Shown piece by piece: positions 25,661-35,259 of a DNA stretch of 60,920 nt; position 1 is the first letter of the stretch; each line of letters starts with the position of its first letter. The stretch comes from Streptosporangiaceae bacterium. Its GTDB lineage: Bacteria; Actinomycetota; Actinomycetes; Streptosporangiales; Streptosporangiaceae. The notes below the pieces were generated by a model. The model ran no database searches. It saw nothing but the letters and a program-made list of their open reading frames with translations, and was not told where the DNA came from. A program made the position numbers and the translations under genes. Location: contig JAICYD010000029.1 of assembly GCA_025934375.1 (NCBI GenBank), forward strand, positions 1-60,920, given 5' to 3'.

Positions 25661-27946
25661 ATGCCAAGCGTGCGCCTCGTCGTTCGTTCCCTGACCGCCT
25701 GCGCCCTTGCCATCGTGGGGATGGGCATCGCCGGGCCAGCTCTGGCCGTCCAGGCGACACCCGCCGCCCAGCGCCAAGGACTCAGCCTGGAACAAGGACT
25801 CAGTCAGGAATCAGCCCGAACGAAGCAAGCCGCCTCCAGCGGGCTCACCGTCAGCATCGAGTCGATGAGCTCACGCTTCGCTCGTCCTGGTTCCACGATT
25901 GTGGTTAAGGGGACTGTCACTAACCATACCGGCGCGCCGATAGGCGGTGTTCAGGTGCAGCTGGAGACTTCCGCGACGGACTTCCCGTCCCGCTCAGCGA
26001 TGACGAGCTACCTGGCCGGGAGCGACGCCTACTTCGGCTACGCGCCCGTCGGGCAGCAGTGGACGGCGCCCGGCACGCTGCACAGCCGCTCCAGCATGAC
26101 CTGGAGCGCGTCCCTGCCCGTCTCCTCGGCCGGGTACCCCCGGTTCGGCGTCTACCCGCTGGTGGCGCAGGTCACCAGCCCGTCCACGCCGCCGGGCAGC
26201 GCGCGCACGTTCTTGCCCTACTGGGATCAGACGTCCGGGTCTCCCGCGCAGAAGCTGGACGTCTCCTGGGTGTGGCCGCTGATCGACCAGCCGCAGCAGG
26301 ACCAGCCGCAGCAGGGCTTGTGGGCGTGCCGCCAAACCCTGGCGACCTCCCGGCTGACCACGAGCCTCACCCCCGGGGGGCGGCTCGGCGGCCTGCTCGC
26401 GGCGGGCCTGCAGTACTCGACGAGCACCCACCTGACCTGGGCGGTTGATCCCGCGCTGCTGTCAGACGCGGCGGTGATGGCCCATCGGTACAAGGTCGGC
26501 GGGGACGCTAAGTGCACCCACACCACCAGCATGCCCGCCAGCACCGACGCCGCCACGTGGCTGTCCCAGCTGCGCACCGCCACCGCCAGCGACCCGATGT
26601 TCGTCACGCCGTACGCCGACCCCGATGTCTCGGCGCTCACCCATTCCGGGCTCGACACCGACATCTCGCGGGCGTACGCGCTGGGGAATGAGGTGGCCAG
26701 CACGAGCCTGTTCCGCTCGTTCGCGGACATCGCCTGGCCGGACCGCGGAGCCGCGGACGCGAGCGTGCTGACCAGCCTGGCCCGGGACGACCAGGTCAAG
26801 ACCACCGTGCTGAGCAGCACCCTGATGCCCCAGGTGTCCAACAACACCACGTTTCACCCGGATGACGCGCTGGCCCACGTCTCGACCGGGATCGGGACCC
26901 CGATGAACGTGCTGCTGGCCGACTCCGACCTCACCGCGCTGCTCGGATCGGCGGGCGCCGACGCCTCGCCGGGCGCCCAGTTCGCGGTCACGCAGGAATT
27001 CCTCGCCGAGACCGCCATGGTCACCGCCGAGGCGCCGAACTTGCCCCGCTCCCTGGTCATCGCGCCGCCCAGCCGCTGGAGCCCGTCCGCCGCCGAGGCC
27101 GCCACGCTGCTCCAATTGACCAGCGCCCCCTGGCTCCGGCCGGTTTCGCTGGCCACGCTAGCCGCCAAGGCCCCCCGTTCCGCGGTCAAGCGGGCGCCGT
27201 TGCCGAGCGTCGCGAAGGCGCCGCTGGAACTGAGCCAGAACTACACCAGCACGGTCAAGAAGGCCCGGGCGAGCGCTGTGCTGTTCGGGTCGCTGCTGTA
27301 CCGGCCCGCGCCCACGGACACCCAGTCGCTGGACGCCGCGGTCGCCGTCACCGAGTCCTCCGCCTGGCGCGGCAGCGCCAGCCCGGGCGGCTGGCTGGCC
27401 CTGACCCAGCTCCGGTCCTTCCTGAAGGACCGCGAGATGGAAGTCAAGATCATCAGCGGTAACAAGGTCCTGCTGGCGGGGACGTCCGGGGCGACGCCGG
27501 TGTCGGTGTTCAACGGGCTGCCGGTACCGGTCCAGGTGAAGGTGCACGCGTTGGTGCCGCTGGGCAGCCAGCTGACGATTACCGACCCCGACACACTGAT
27601 CATCGCGCAACCGCAGACCACCACCACCGTCCGGATGCATGTGCACTCGGCGGCCCTCGGATCCACCCAGCTGCAGCTACAGTTGGTGACAGCGAAGGGC
27701 ATTCCGCTGCCCGGAAAGCTGCAGCCGTTCAGCGTGCAGGCGACACGGTACGGCCGCGCGCTGCTCATCTTGATCGGAGCCGCGCTCGGGGTGCTCGTGC
27801 TCACGTCCCTGGCGCGCTGGGTGCGCCGCGGCCTGAAGGATGGCGCTACCGGAAAAGACGGTCCTGGCAACCAGGACGGTGCCGGTGGCAGGGAGGGTGC
27901 CCGCCTCGAGCTGGCGCAAGCGGAGCTGACGAAAGATCGGGAGTGA
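25661..27946 (+). CDS. DUF6049 family secreted, membrane-anchored protein
   Basis: 761 residues. Signal peptide (VVRSLTACALAIVGMGIAGPALA), a large extracytoplasmic region with an Ig-like segment near the start (STIVVKGTVTNHTGAPI) and a C-terminal TM (ALLILIGAALGVLVLTSLARW) with a charged tail. It lies 4 bp upstream of murJ and 71 bp divergent from cca, as in other actinobacteria (the mycobacterial counterpart is next to mviN). Function unknown, probably linked to cell-wall synthesis. Confidence 0.8.
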   Translation: MPSVRLVVRSLTACALAIVGMGIAGPALAVQATPAAQRQGLSLEQGLSQESARTKQAASSGLTVSIESMSSRFARPGSTIVVKGTVTNHTGAPIGGVQVQLETSATDFPSRSAMTSYLAGSDAYFGYAPVGQQWTAPGTLHSRSSMTWSASLPVSSAGYPRFGVYPLVAQVTSPSTPPGSARTFLPYWDQTSGSPAQKLDVSWVWPLIDQPQQDQPQQGLWACRQTLATSRLTTSLTPGGRLGGLLAAGLQYSTSTHLTWAVDPALLSDAAVMAHRYKVGGDAKCTHTTSMPASTDAATWLSQLRTATASDPMFVTPYADPDVSALTHSGLDTDISRAYALGNEVASTSLFRSFADIAWPDRGAADASVLTSLARDDQVKTTVLSSTLMPQVSNNTTFHPDDALAHVSTGIGTPMNVLLADSDLTALLGSAGADASPGAQFAVTQEFLAETAMVTAEAPNLPRSLVIAPPSRWSPSAAEAATLLQLTSAPWLRPVSLATLAAKAPRSAVKRAPLPSVAKAPLELSQNYTSTVKKARASAVLFGSLLYRPAPTDTQSLDAAVAVTESSAWRGSASPGGWLALTQLRSFLKDREMEVKIISGNKVLLAGTSGATPVSVFNGLPVPVQVKVHALVPLGSQLTITDPDTLIIAQPQTTTTVRMHVHSAALGSTQLQLQLVTAKGIPLPGKLQPFSVQATRYGRALLILIGAALGVLVLTSLARWVRRGLKDGATGKDGPGNQDGAGGREGARLELAQAELTKDRE

Positions 27947-27950
27947 GTGG

Positions 27951-30119
27951 ATGACCAGGCCGACGCGGCCCGCCGGCCCGCCCCCCGAGGAGCAGGATCC
28001 GCAGGCGCCCCGCCCCACGTTCACGCCGCGACCGCAAGCGGGCCCGCCAGCCGGGCCACCGGGAGCCAGCCCGCCAGCGCCGACGGGCAAGGGGCCCGCG
28101 GTGGCCGGCCAGCAGCCACCGTACCCGCCGCCACCCCGCCCGGATGGCGGTCGCCACGAGGCTGACCGGCCGCCCGGGGCGCGGGCGCCGTCGTTCACGC
28201 CGCGGCACGCCGAGCCGCGCCGCGATGAGCCACCCGGATCCGGCCACGGCGACGGTCGTTCGCGAGGAGCGCCTCCCGGAGCCCACCGGGGGGCGCGAAC
28301 GCCCTCGTTCACGCCCCGCGAGGGTTACGTCCCGCCGCCGCCGGACTCCGGCCGCCGGGCCGCGGCCTACCCGCCGCCCACGGCATTCTTGCCGCCGCCC
28401 GGGTTCCCGCAGGCCACTCAGGTCATCGAGCTGCCGGCGCCGGGCACCCTGGGCCCGCCCGAGGACGCCGAGCGCGCCCGCGACGCCGACACCAGCCCCA
28501 ACCTGGCCCGCTCGACGAAGGCGATGGCCCTGGGGACGCTGGCCTCCCGGCTCACCGGGTTCCTGCGCACCTTCGTCCTCGTGGCGGCGCTCGGCCAGGC
28601 CCAGCTGGCCGACGCCTACAACAACTCCAACACGCTGCCCAACACCGTCTACTACCTCATGCTGGGCGGTATCTTCACCAGCGTCGTCGTCCCGATGCTG
28701 GTCCGGGCGGCGAAGAACGACCCCGACAAGGGCGAGGGATACGCCGAGCGGATCTTCACCCTCGGGGTCATCTCCCTGCTCATCATCACGGTGCTCGCCA
28801 CCGCGCTGGCCGGCCCGCTCGTCGACCTGTACGCCGGGGGCGGCGGCCCGCCGGGGTCCCCGGCGGCGGGCGAGCACCGCCTCATGGTGCTCTTCGCCTA
28901 CTTCTTCATCCCGCAGATCTTCTTCTACGGGATGGACTCACTGCTCGGCGCGATCCTCAACGTGCGCGGCCGGTTCGGCGCGAACATGTGGACGCCGGTC
29001 ATCAACAACGTGATCGTTATCTTCGTCGGCATCTTGTTCTTCGTCATGTTCGGCACTAAGTATGCCGGGCACCCCGAGAATCTGCCGTCCTCGGCGGTAC
29101 TGCTGCTCGGCATCGGCACCACGGCCGGGATCTTGATCCAGTCGATCTGCCTGTTCCCGGTGCTGCGGCGGGCCGGGTTCAGCATGCGGCTGCGGGGGGA
29201 CCTTCGGCGCGGTGAGATCGGCGAGATCGGCCGGATGGCCGGGTGGATGCTGGGCTACGTGTTCTCGCAGTGGGCGGGGAACCTGGTCGTGCAGCGGGTC
29301 GCCAACATCGCCGGGCAGCATTCTCCCGGCGCCGGGTACTCCGCCTACTCCTACGCGTGGTCACTGTTCCAGCTGCCGTACGCGGTCGTCGGGATCTCGG
29401 TCATCTCGGCGCTGCTGCCGCGGATGAGCGGGCACGCCACCGACCGGCGGTACTCCAAGGTCCGTGAGGACTTCTCGACCGGGGTGCGCCTGGCGTCCGT
29501 CATCGTCGTCCCGGCGGCGATATTCCTGGCCGTCCTCGGACCGCCGCTGTGTGAGCTCCTGTTCTCCTTCGGGGCCAACCACGCCAGCGACGCCCGGTAC
29601 GTAGGCGAGGTGTTCGGGGTCTTCTCCCTCGGCCTGGTGCCGTTCATGCTGACCCAGCTGCAGCTGCGCGTGTTCTACTCCTTCCAGGAGAACCGCACCC
29701 CGGCGATCATCGGCGTGGTGATGCTCGCGGTCGGCATCGTCGGCGACGTGATCGCGCTGAACGTGCTTCCCAAGGGGCAGGTCGTCATCGGCCTGGCCGC
29801 CGCCTATGGCCTCGTCACGCTGACCGGCGCGGTCATCGCGTGGCCGCTGCTGCTGCGCCGGGTCGGCAGCCTGGACGGCTGGAAGATCACCCGCAGCCTC
29901 ATCCGGATGTTCATAGCCACGCTGCCCGGCCTGGTGTTCATCCTGGTGACGATCGCGCTGCTCAACTCGATGCTGCACGGCGGCCCGGTCTACGGGCTCC
30001 TGGCCACGATCATCGGCGGGGGCGGGGCGATCGTAATGTACGCCCTGTGCGCCCGCCTGCTGGGCATCGAGGAGTTCCGCGCCCTGATGCGGGCCCTGGC
30101 CGGCCGCCTGGGGAGGTAA
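27951..30119 (+). CDS. murJ: MurJ lipid II flippase with Pro-rich N-terminal extension
   Basis: 722 residues. The first ~175 are Pro/Gly/Arg-rich and cytoplasmic; from ARSTKAMALGTLASRLTGFLRT the MviN/MurJ fold begins, with about 14 TM helices. It flips lipid II for peptidoglycan synthesis. Unlike the mycobacterial protein, the kinase-like domain is not fused but lies in the next gene. ATG start 4 bp after the DUF6049 stop, with GGGAG upstream. Confidence 0.92.
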   Translation: MTRPTRPAGPPPEEQDPQAPRPTFTPRPQAGPPAGPPGASPPAPTGKGPAVAGQQPPYPPPPRPDGGRHEADRPPGARAPSFTPRHAEPRRDEPPGSGHGDGRSRGAPPGAHRGARTPSFTPREGYVPPPPDSGRRAAAYPPPTAFLPPPGFPQATQVIELPAPGTLGPPEDAERARDADTSPNLARSTKAMALGTLASRLTGFLRTFVLVAALGQAQLADAYNNSNTLPNTVYYLMLGGIFTSVVVPMLVRAAKNDPDKGEGYAERIFTLGVISLLIITVLATALAGPLVDLYAGGGGPPGSPAAGEHRLMVLFAYFFIPQIFFYGMDSLLGAILNVRGRFGANMWTPVINNVIVIFVGILFFVMFGTKYAGHPENLPSSAVLLLGIGTTAGILIQSICLFPVLRRAGFSMRLRGDLRRGEIGEIGRMAGWMLGYVFSQWAGNLVVQRVANIAGQHSPGAGYSAYSYAWSLFQLPYAVVGISVISALLPRMSGHATDRRYSKVREDFSTGVRLASVIVVPAAIFLAVLGPPLCELLFSFGANHASDARYVGEVFGVFSLGLVPFMLTQLQLRVFYSFQENRTPAIIGVVMLAVGIVGDVIALNVLPKGQVVIGLAAAYGLVTLTGAVIAWPLLLRRVGSLDGWKITRSLIRMFIATLPGLVFILVTIALLNSMLHGGPVYGLLATIIGGGGAIVMYALCARLLGIEEFRALMRALAGRLGR

Positions 30120-30430
30120 AGCTTGATCACGGGCGGGCGACAAAATGGTCACGAGCCGACTGACGGCTGGTGACACGCAAGTGACAGGATCGGCAACACC
30201 CAGGGCAAATGCAGAGGTTCATGTGGCACACTGCGTGTGCTGGCATGAGATATCGACGGTATTCGCGTATAACGGTAGGACGGTCTCTTCTCGAGTCCGC
30301 ACCCCGGGGACCTCTTCCTCCGGGGCGCTGGACATTAGCATGAGAGGTACCGCGGCGGGATCCGCGTGGTGATCATGGACTTCCGGGGCTGGAAGGAGGC
30401 CGAGAGACGGCCCCGCTCTTGGCGCTGACG
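30120..30430. promoter_or_regulatory. Intergenic region with hairpin, upstream of the pseudokinase-sigM operon
   Basis: 311 bp without a convincing gene. It contains a perfect hairpin GCACAC-TGC-GTGTGC (30226-30240) and a TATAAC-like -10 element at about 30261-30266. AGGAGG occurs at 30393-30398, further than usual from the ATG at 30431. Likely promoter region for the pseudokinase-sigM-anti-sigma genes. Confidence 0.35.
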
Positions 30431-32014
30431 ATGAGCACGTACACCTCAGAACCCGGGACCCGGCTCGCCGGGCGTTACCGTCTAGTAGACCAGATCGCCG
30501 CGGGCAGTGGCTGGACCATGTGGAAGGCCATGGACGAGACGCTCGCGCGTCCGGTGACCGTGCTCACGTTCGCGCCGGGGTTCCCGCGCGTTACTGAGGT
30601 GGTCACCGCGGCACGGGCGGCCAGCAGGCTCAATGACCCTCGACTCGCTCAGGTGTTCGATGTAGAGGATGCCGGCGGCGGCGCCTACGTAGTCATGGAG
30701 TGGGTGGCCGGCGACACGCTGACCGACATGCTGGCCAGCGGCCCGCTGGATGCCGGCCGGGCCTGCGCCCTCGTCATCGAGGCGGCCCGGGCGCTGGCGG
30801 GCGCGCACGGAACGGGACTGGCCCACCTCCGGCTGCTGCCGCACTCCCTGCGCTGGACCCGCACCAGCGGCGTGAAGATAACCGGCCTGGGCATTGACGC
30901 GGCGCTGGCGGGCGCCGCGCTGACCAGCGCCGCCGCCGAGGACCCGGCCCGGGCCGACACCGAAGGGCTGGCCTCGCTGCTGTACGCGGCGCTCACTGGC
31001 TACTGGCCCGGGGACGAGCAGACCAGCCTCCCGCCCGCCCCAGTCTCGGACGGGGCGCCCTGCACGCCCCGGCAGGTATCCGCGGACGTCCCGCACGACA
31101 TCGACGCCGTGGTCTGCCGCGCACTGCTGCACCGGCCGACCCGCAACGATCCGCCCATCTTGACCCCGGCCACCTTCGCGGACGCCCTGACGGGCGTGGC
31201 GCCACCGATCCCGCTGCCCGAGCCGGCCCCCAACCCTTGGGCTGGCACCGCGCCCAGGTACCCCGGCAACCCCGCCGACGCCTCGAACTGGGCGCTGCCC
31301 GATACCCGGCACGGCGGCCCGGTGCCGCCGCACCGGCGGCCGCCGGCCACCGAGCGCAGCGCGGCCGCGCGCGGCATCATCAGCGTCGTCATCGTCTTGG
31401 TCCTGGCGGCCATCGCGGCGACCGCGTGGATGATCAGCAGCAACATGCACAAGGGGACGGCGTCCTCCAGCAGCTCGCAGGCGCCGAGCACCAGCGCGTC
31501 GGCGCCCCCCGCCAGGGTCGACACCGTACTCACCCCGGTGGGCGTCAGCACCTTCAACGCCTACAAGCCCGACAACAACGAGGACTCGGAGAAGGCGCCG
31601 CTGGCCGTCGACGGCAAGCCGGATACCGCGTGGTCGACCCAGTGGTACGGCAGCGCCAACCTCGGCGGCCTGAAGCCGGGAACCGGGCTGCTCCTGGACA
31701 TGGGCAAGCCGGTCAAGCTGAGCCAGGTCGAGGTCTTGTTCGGCACCGGCAGCACCAGTGCCGACATCTACCTGGGCAACTCGAACACGGTATCGGTTGC
31801 CTCGTTCGGCGCGTTCACGAAGGTCGGCTCGGCCACCAGCGTCTCGGGTGACTACAAGTACCCGATTAGCAACTCAGCCACTGGGCGGTACGTGCTCATC
31901 TGGCTGACTAGCCTCCCGCCCGCGCTGCCCAACTCCGGGGCGCCCGCTGGCAAGTTCATCGGCTTGATCTACGAGGTAACCGTGCGCGGCACTCCTGCCT
32001 CCACCGCCGGGTAG
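30431..32014 (+). CDS. Membrane pseudokinase (MurJ-partner type) with extracellular C-terminal domain
   Basis: 527 residues from ATG 30431 (MSTYTSEPGTRLAGRYRLVD); a TTG at 30419 is possible and the ribosome site is unclear. The kinase-like domain (about 15-250) lacks the VAIK lysine (RPVTVLTF), the HRD motif (LAHLRLLPHSL) and DFG (GLGID), so it should not phosphorylate. A TM helix (IISVVIVLVLAAIAATAWMI, about 320) leads to a Ser/Ala linker and a discoidin-like beta domain (about 365-520). Mycobacterial MviN carries the same parts fused to the flippase, where the pseudokinase binds FhaA. Here it is the gene after murJ. Confidence 0.8.
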   Translation: MSTYTSEPGTRLAGRYRLVDQIAAGSGWTMWKAMDETLARPVTVLTFAPGFPRVTEVVTAARAASRLNDPRLAQVFDVEDAGGGAYVVMEWVAGDTLTDMLASGPLDAGRACALVIEAARALAGAHGTGLAHLRLLPHSLRWTRTSGVKITGLGIDAALAGAALTSAAAEDPARADTEGLASLLYAALTGYWPGDEQTSLPPAPVSDGAPCTPRQVSADVPHDIDAVVCRALLHRPTRNDPPILTPATFADALTGVAPPIPLPEPAPNPWAGTAPRYPGNPADASNWALPDTRHGGPVPPHRRPPATERSAAARGIISVVIVLVLAAIAATAWMISSNMHKGTASSSSSQAPSTSASAPPARVDTVLTPVGVSTFNAYKPDNNEDSEKAPLAVDGKPDTAWSTQWYGSANLGGLKPGTGLLLDMGKPVKLSQVEVLFGTGSTSADIYLGNSNTVSVASFGAFTKVGSATSVSGDYKYPISNSATGRYVLIWLTSLPPALPNSGAPAGKFIGLIYEVTVRGTPASTAG

Positions 32015-32020
32015 TCGGGA

Positions 32021-32803
32021 ATGATCACGCCGATGGCGGGGCGGCGGAAGGTCGAAGAGGTCGGCAGTGCGGGCATCGGCGTGGACGAGCATGGCCCGCT
32101 GGACGCGGCCGTGATGGTCAGCGTGCCGATCGCCGACCTGGCCAGCGTGATCCACCTGTCCGATACCGACCTGCTGCGGCTGCACGTGGCCGGCGATCCG
32201 GACGCATTCGGAATGCTCTTCCTACGGCACAAGGACCGGTTGTGGGCGGTCGCGCTGCGCACCGCCGCCGACCCGGAGGACGCGGCCGACGCGCTCCAGG
32301 AGGCGATGGTGTCAGCCTTCCGCCGGGCCAGCGACTTCCGCGGCGATTCGGCGGTTACCACCTGGCTGCACCGGATAGTGGTCAACGCGGCGGTCGACCG
32401 GATTCGCCGCCGGCCCGCGCAGGCCCTGAGCTGGTCCGGTGAGCCCGCCGATCTCGACGCGCTCGCCGTCAACGCCGCGACCGACACGCGTCCGCGGCCT
32501 TCGGCAGTCGCGGTGTCCATCGACCCGATGGACACCACCGAGGTCCGGCTCGACGTGGACGCCGCGCTGCGGCGCCTGCCCGAGCAGCAGCGGATCGCGC
32601 TCGTGCTCGTGGACATGCTGGGCTACCCGGTTGCAGACGCGGCGGAGATGCTCGGCGTTTCCACCGGGACGATCAAGAGCCGGTGCGCACGGGGCCGTGT
32701 CCGATTGCTCCCATTTCTTTCGCATTTGCGTACTAACTTTGAGGACGGTGGGAACCACCGGCGGGTTACTGACGTCTCATTAAGGCAGGAAGGAGACGCA
32801 TGA
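32021..32803 (+). CDS. sigM: ECF RNA polymerase sigma factor SigM
   Basis: 260 residues. Region 2 (DAFGMLFLRHKDRLWAVAL...DAADALQEAMVSAFRRASDFRGD) and region 4 (LRRLPEQQRIALVLVDMLGYPVADAAEMLGVSTGTIKSRCARGR). It sits between murJ/pseudokinase and trxB as in Mycobacterium and Streptomyces. The N-terminal ~40 residues are atypical; an ATG at 32033 is a possible alternative start. It overlaps the anti-sigma gene by 4 bp (ATGA), consistent with coupled translation. Confidence 0.88.
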   Translation: MITPMAGRRKVEEVGSAGIGVDEHGPLDAAVMVSVPIADLASVIHLSDTDLLRLHVAGDPDAFGMLFLRHKDRLWAVALRTAADPEDAADALQEAMVSAFRRASDFRGDSAVTTWLHRIVVNAAVDRIRRRPAQALSWSGEPADLDALAVNAATDTRPRPSAVAVSIDPMDTTEVRLDVDAALRRLPEQQRIALVLVDMLGYPVADAAEMLGVSTGTIKSRCARGRVRLLPFLSHLRTNFEDGGNHRRVTDVSLRQEGDA

Positions 32804-33792
32804 GCCGGCGGCTAGGTCATCCCGATCCCGAGGCTCTCGCCTGCTTTCGCGCCGGGATGCTTTGCGACCGCCGCAGCCGGAGGACGTCCGCGCACGTGGC
32901 CCGCTGCCCGCGATGCGCCGTGATGTGCGCGCGGCTGGACGCCGTGGTGGCCGCCCTGGCGACCGCCTCGCCCCCCGTGCTGCCGACAGCGGCCGAGCGC
33001 CAGGTGATCTCGGCCATTGACGCCGAATCAGGAGCGCGGGCGTTCGGGATCCCAGCGTCACCAAGGCCGGGAGCACTGGCGCCGACGGGCCAGCTGCCCG
33101 GGAGCCGCGTCGACGCCACCATGTCCGGGCGGCCGGCGCGCGCGATCGTCGGGCACGTCTTGGCCGCGGACAGCCACGCGCGGCGATGGACGCAGGCGTG
33201 GGGGGCACGGGTTGGCGTCACCGCCAGCCTGGTCGCCGCGTTGGCCGGCCTGGGCTATCTCGTCCGCGGGACCCGCCCTGGCTCGCTGGCGCAGACCGTC
33301 TCCTCGTCGTCACCCAGGACGACAACCGGGGTGCTACCCGGCAGCCCCCCGCCGGAGGGGGTCGCGCGCACCACCGCCTTCCTGGTCACGGATACCGGGA
33401 CTAAGTACCGGCGGTCGACGCTGCGCGCCCAGGTCCGGGACCGATTGGCCGGCCAGGTGCCACCGCCAGCCGTGGAGCCGGTTCAGCCCGTGCTCACCCC
33501 GGACCCGCCCGCGGCAGGCGGCCCGCCTCCCCCGCAGGGGAGCGTCAGCGGGGGTTATCCCCAGGTCGCCGACCCTCCGGCGTCGATCGAGGTCGCCCCG
33601 CCGAAGTCGCTCATCGGCTGCGTGCTGCACCTCACCGGGAACGTGCCGCCAGAGTTCGTGGACCGGGGCACCTACCAGGCCCGGCCCGCCTATGTGTTCG
33701 CCGACGCGGTGGAGGCATGGGTGGTCGGAATTGACTGCACGGCCGCGCGTCCGGCACTTATCGCCGCGGTGCGGCTTGGCAACGCCCATTGA
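32800..33792 (+). CDS. rsmA: Anti-sigma factor with zinc motif (SigM antagonist)
   Basis: 330 residues. The N-terminal cytoplasmic domain has a zinc anti-sigma motif H32-x3-C36-x2-C39 (HVARCPRC), followed by a TM helix (GVTASLVAALAGLGYLV) and a Pro-rich extracytoplasmic region ending in a small domain with two Cys (GCVLH...GIDCT). Translational overlap with sigM identifies its partner. The name follows the Streptomyces and mycobacterial equivalent; sequence similarity in the outer domain cannot be judged here. Confidence 0.75.
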   Translation: MSRRLGHPDPEALACFRAGMLCDRRSRRTSAHVARCPRCAVMCARLDAVVAALATASPPVLPTAAERQVISAIDAESGARAFGIPASPRPGALAPTGQLPGSRVDATMSGRPARAIVGHVLAADSHARRWTQAWGARVGVTASLVAALAGLGYLVRGTRPGSLAQTVSSSSPRTTTGVLPGSPPPEGVARTTAFLVTDTGTKYRRSTLRAQVRDRLAGQVPPPAVEPVQPVLTPDPPAAGGPPPPQGSVSGGYPQVADPPASIEVAPPKSLIGCVLHLTGNVPPEFVDRGTYQARPAYVFADAVEAWVVGIDCTAARPALIAAVRLGNAH

Positions 33793-33802
33793 TGAACACG
33801 CG

Positions 33803-33828
33803 GGAATCTAATCGCCCTAGTATCGGTT
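33803..33828 (+). promoter_or_regulatory. SigR-type promoter of trxBA
   Basis: GGAAT (33803-33807), an 18-bp spacer and GTT (33826-33828) match the SigR/SigH consensus GGAAT-N18-GTT exactly. It lies 37 bp before the trxB GTG. In Streptomyces and mycobacteria trxBA is a classic target of this thiol-stress sigma factor. Confidence 0.75.
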
Positions 33829-33864
33829 TAGCCGGTTGCAACTCTTGGAAGGGGCGGCGTACAA

Positions 33865-34797
33865 GTGACCGACGTGCGAGACGTCATCATCGTTGGCTCG
33901 GGACCGGCCGGGTACACGGCCGCGATTTACGCGGCCCGGGCGAAGTTGAGCCCGCTGGTGTTCGAGGGCTCGGTGACTGCGGGCGGTGCACTGATGAACA
34001 CCACCGATGTGGAGAACTTCCCCGGCTTTCCCGATGGCATCCTCGGTCCGGACCTGATGGACGGGCTGCGCAAGCAGGCCGAGCGGTTCGGCGCCGAGCT
34101 GGTGACCGATGACGTGGTGGCGGTCGACCTGGCCGCGACGCCGAAGGTGGTGAAGACCCACACGGACGTGTTCTACGCGAAGTCGGTGATCATCGCCACT
34201 GGGTCCAAGTACCGCGAGCTCGGCGTGCCCGGCGAGAAGGAACTGTCCGGCCACGGGGTCTCCTGGTGTGCCACGTGTGATGGGTTCTTCTTCCGGGAGA
34301 AAGACATCGCGGTCGTCGGCGGCGGCGACTCCGCCCTCGAAGAGGCGACGTTCCTGACCCGGTTCGGCAAGTCCGTGACGGTCATTCACCGTCGTAACGA
34401 GCTGCGCGCGTCCAAGATCATGCAGGAGCGGGCGAAGGCCAACCCTAAGATCAAGTTCCTGTGGGACAGCGAGGTCGTCGAGGCCGTAGGCGACCAGAAG
34501 CTGACGGACCTGCGCATCAAGAACGTCAAGACCGGCGAGGAGCAGCTCCTGCCGGTGGGCGGCCTGTTCGTCGCGATCGGCCACGACCCGCGCAGTGAGC
34601 TGTTCGCGGGGCAGCTGAAGACCGACGAGGAGGGCTACCTGCTGGTCGAGGGCCGCTCGACGAGGACCGCCATCGACGGCGTCTTCGCCTGCGGCGACGT
34701 CGTCGACCACACGTACCGGCAGGCCGTCACCGCGGCGGGCACCGGCTGCTCGGCGGCGATCGACGCCGAGCGCTGGCTCGCGTCGCAGGAATCCTAA
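33865..34797 (+). CDS. trxB: Thioredoxin-disulfide reductase
   Basis: 310-residue FAD enzyme that transfers electrons from NADPH to thioredoxin. FAD motif [18 protein letters not shown], redox pair WCATCDG, NADPH motif [16 protein letters not shown]-terminal [18 protein letters not shown] at 33865 with GGAAGGGG upstream. It is followed by trxA after 45 bp and probably cotranscribed from the SigR-type promoter. Confidence 0.96.
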   Translation: MTDVRDVIIVGSGPAGYTAAIYAARAKLSPLVFEGSVTAGGALMNTTDVENFPGFPDGILGPDLMDGLRKQAERFGAELVTDDVVAVDLAATPKVVKTHTDVFYAKSVIIATGSKYRELGVPGEKELSGHGVSWCATCDGFFFREKDIAVVGGGDSALEEATFLTRFGKSVTVIHRRNELRASKIMQERAKANPKIKFLWDSEVVEAVGDQKLTDLRIKNVKTGEEQLLPVGGLFVAIGHDPRSELFAGQLKTDEEGYLLVEGRSTRTAIDGVFACGDVVDHTYRQAVTAAGTGCSAAIDAERWLASQES

Positions 34798-34842
34798 GCC
34801 GTCAACACGTATCGAACTCCATTCCCGGAAGGTGAGATAACA

Positions 34843-35166
34843 ATGGGTGCGACTAAGGCCGTCACCGACGAGACCTTCGAGGCCGAGGTGCTCAAGAGCA
34901 GCAAGCCGGTCATCGTCGACTACTGGGCCGAGTGGTGTGGCCCGTGCCGCCAGGTGGCCCCGGTCCTGGAGGAGATCGCCACTGAGCACGGCGACAAGAT
35001 CGATGTGGTGAAGCTCAACATCGACGAGAACCCGGCTGTCTCGCAGCGCTACAAGATCATGGCCATCCCGACCATGAGCGTCTTCAAGGACGGCGAGGTC
35101 GTCAAGCAGATCGTCGGCGCCAAGCCCAAGGCGGCCCTGCTTCGCGAGCTGGCCGAGTTCATCTAG
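34843..35166 (+). CDS. trxA: Thioredoxin
   Basis: 107 residues, standard thioredoxin fold with active site AEWCGPCRQ and cis-Pro loop MAIPTMSVF. ATG with GGAAGGTGA upstream. Second gene of the trxBA unit, followed by a strong terminator. Confidence 0.96.
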   Translation: MGATKAVTDETFEAEVLKSSKPVIVDYWAEWCGPCRQVAPVLEEIATEHGDKIDVVKLNIDENPAVSQRYKIMAIPTMSVFKDGEVVKQIVGAKPKAALLRELAEFI

Positions 35167-35196
35167 GGGACCGGCAACCCGCCATCCCAGCACTCA

Positions 35197-35235
35197 GCGA
35201 GGAGGGGCCGACCGTAACGGTCGGCCCCTCCTCGC
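35197..35235. terminator. Bidirectional terminator between trxA and the GNAT gene
   Basis: A perfect 19-bp inverted repeat around a single A: left arm GCGAGGAGGGGCCGACCGT (35197-35215), right arm 35217-35235. TTTA follows on the plus strand. It separates two convergent genes. Confidence 0.9.
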
Positions 35236-35259
35236 TTTAGTCGTCACTCAGGACCGGGT

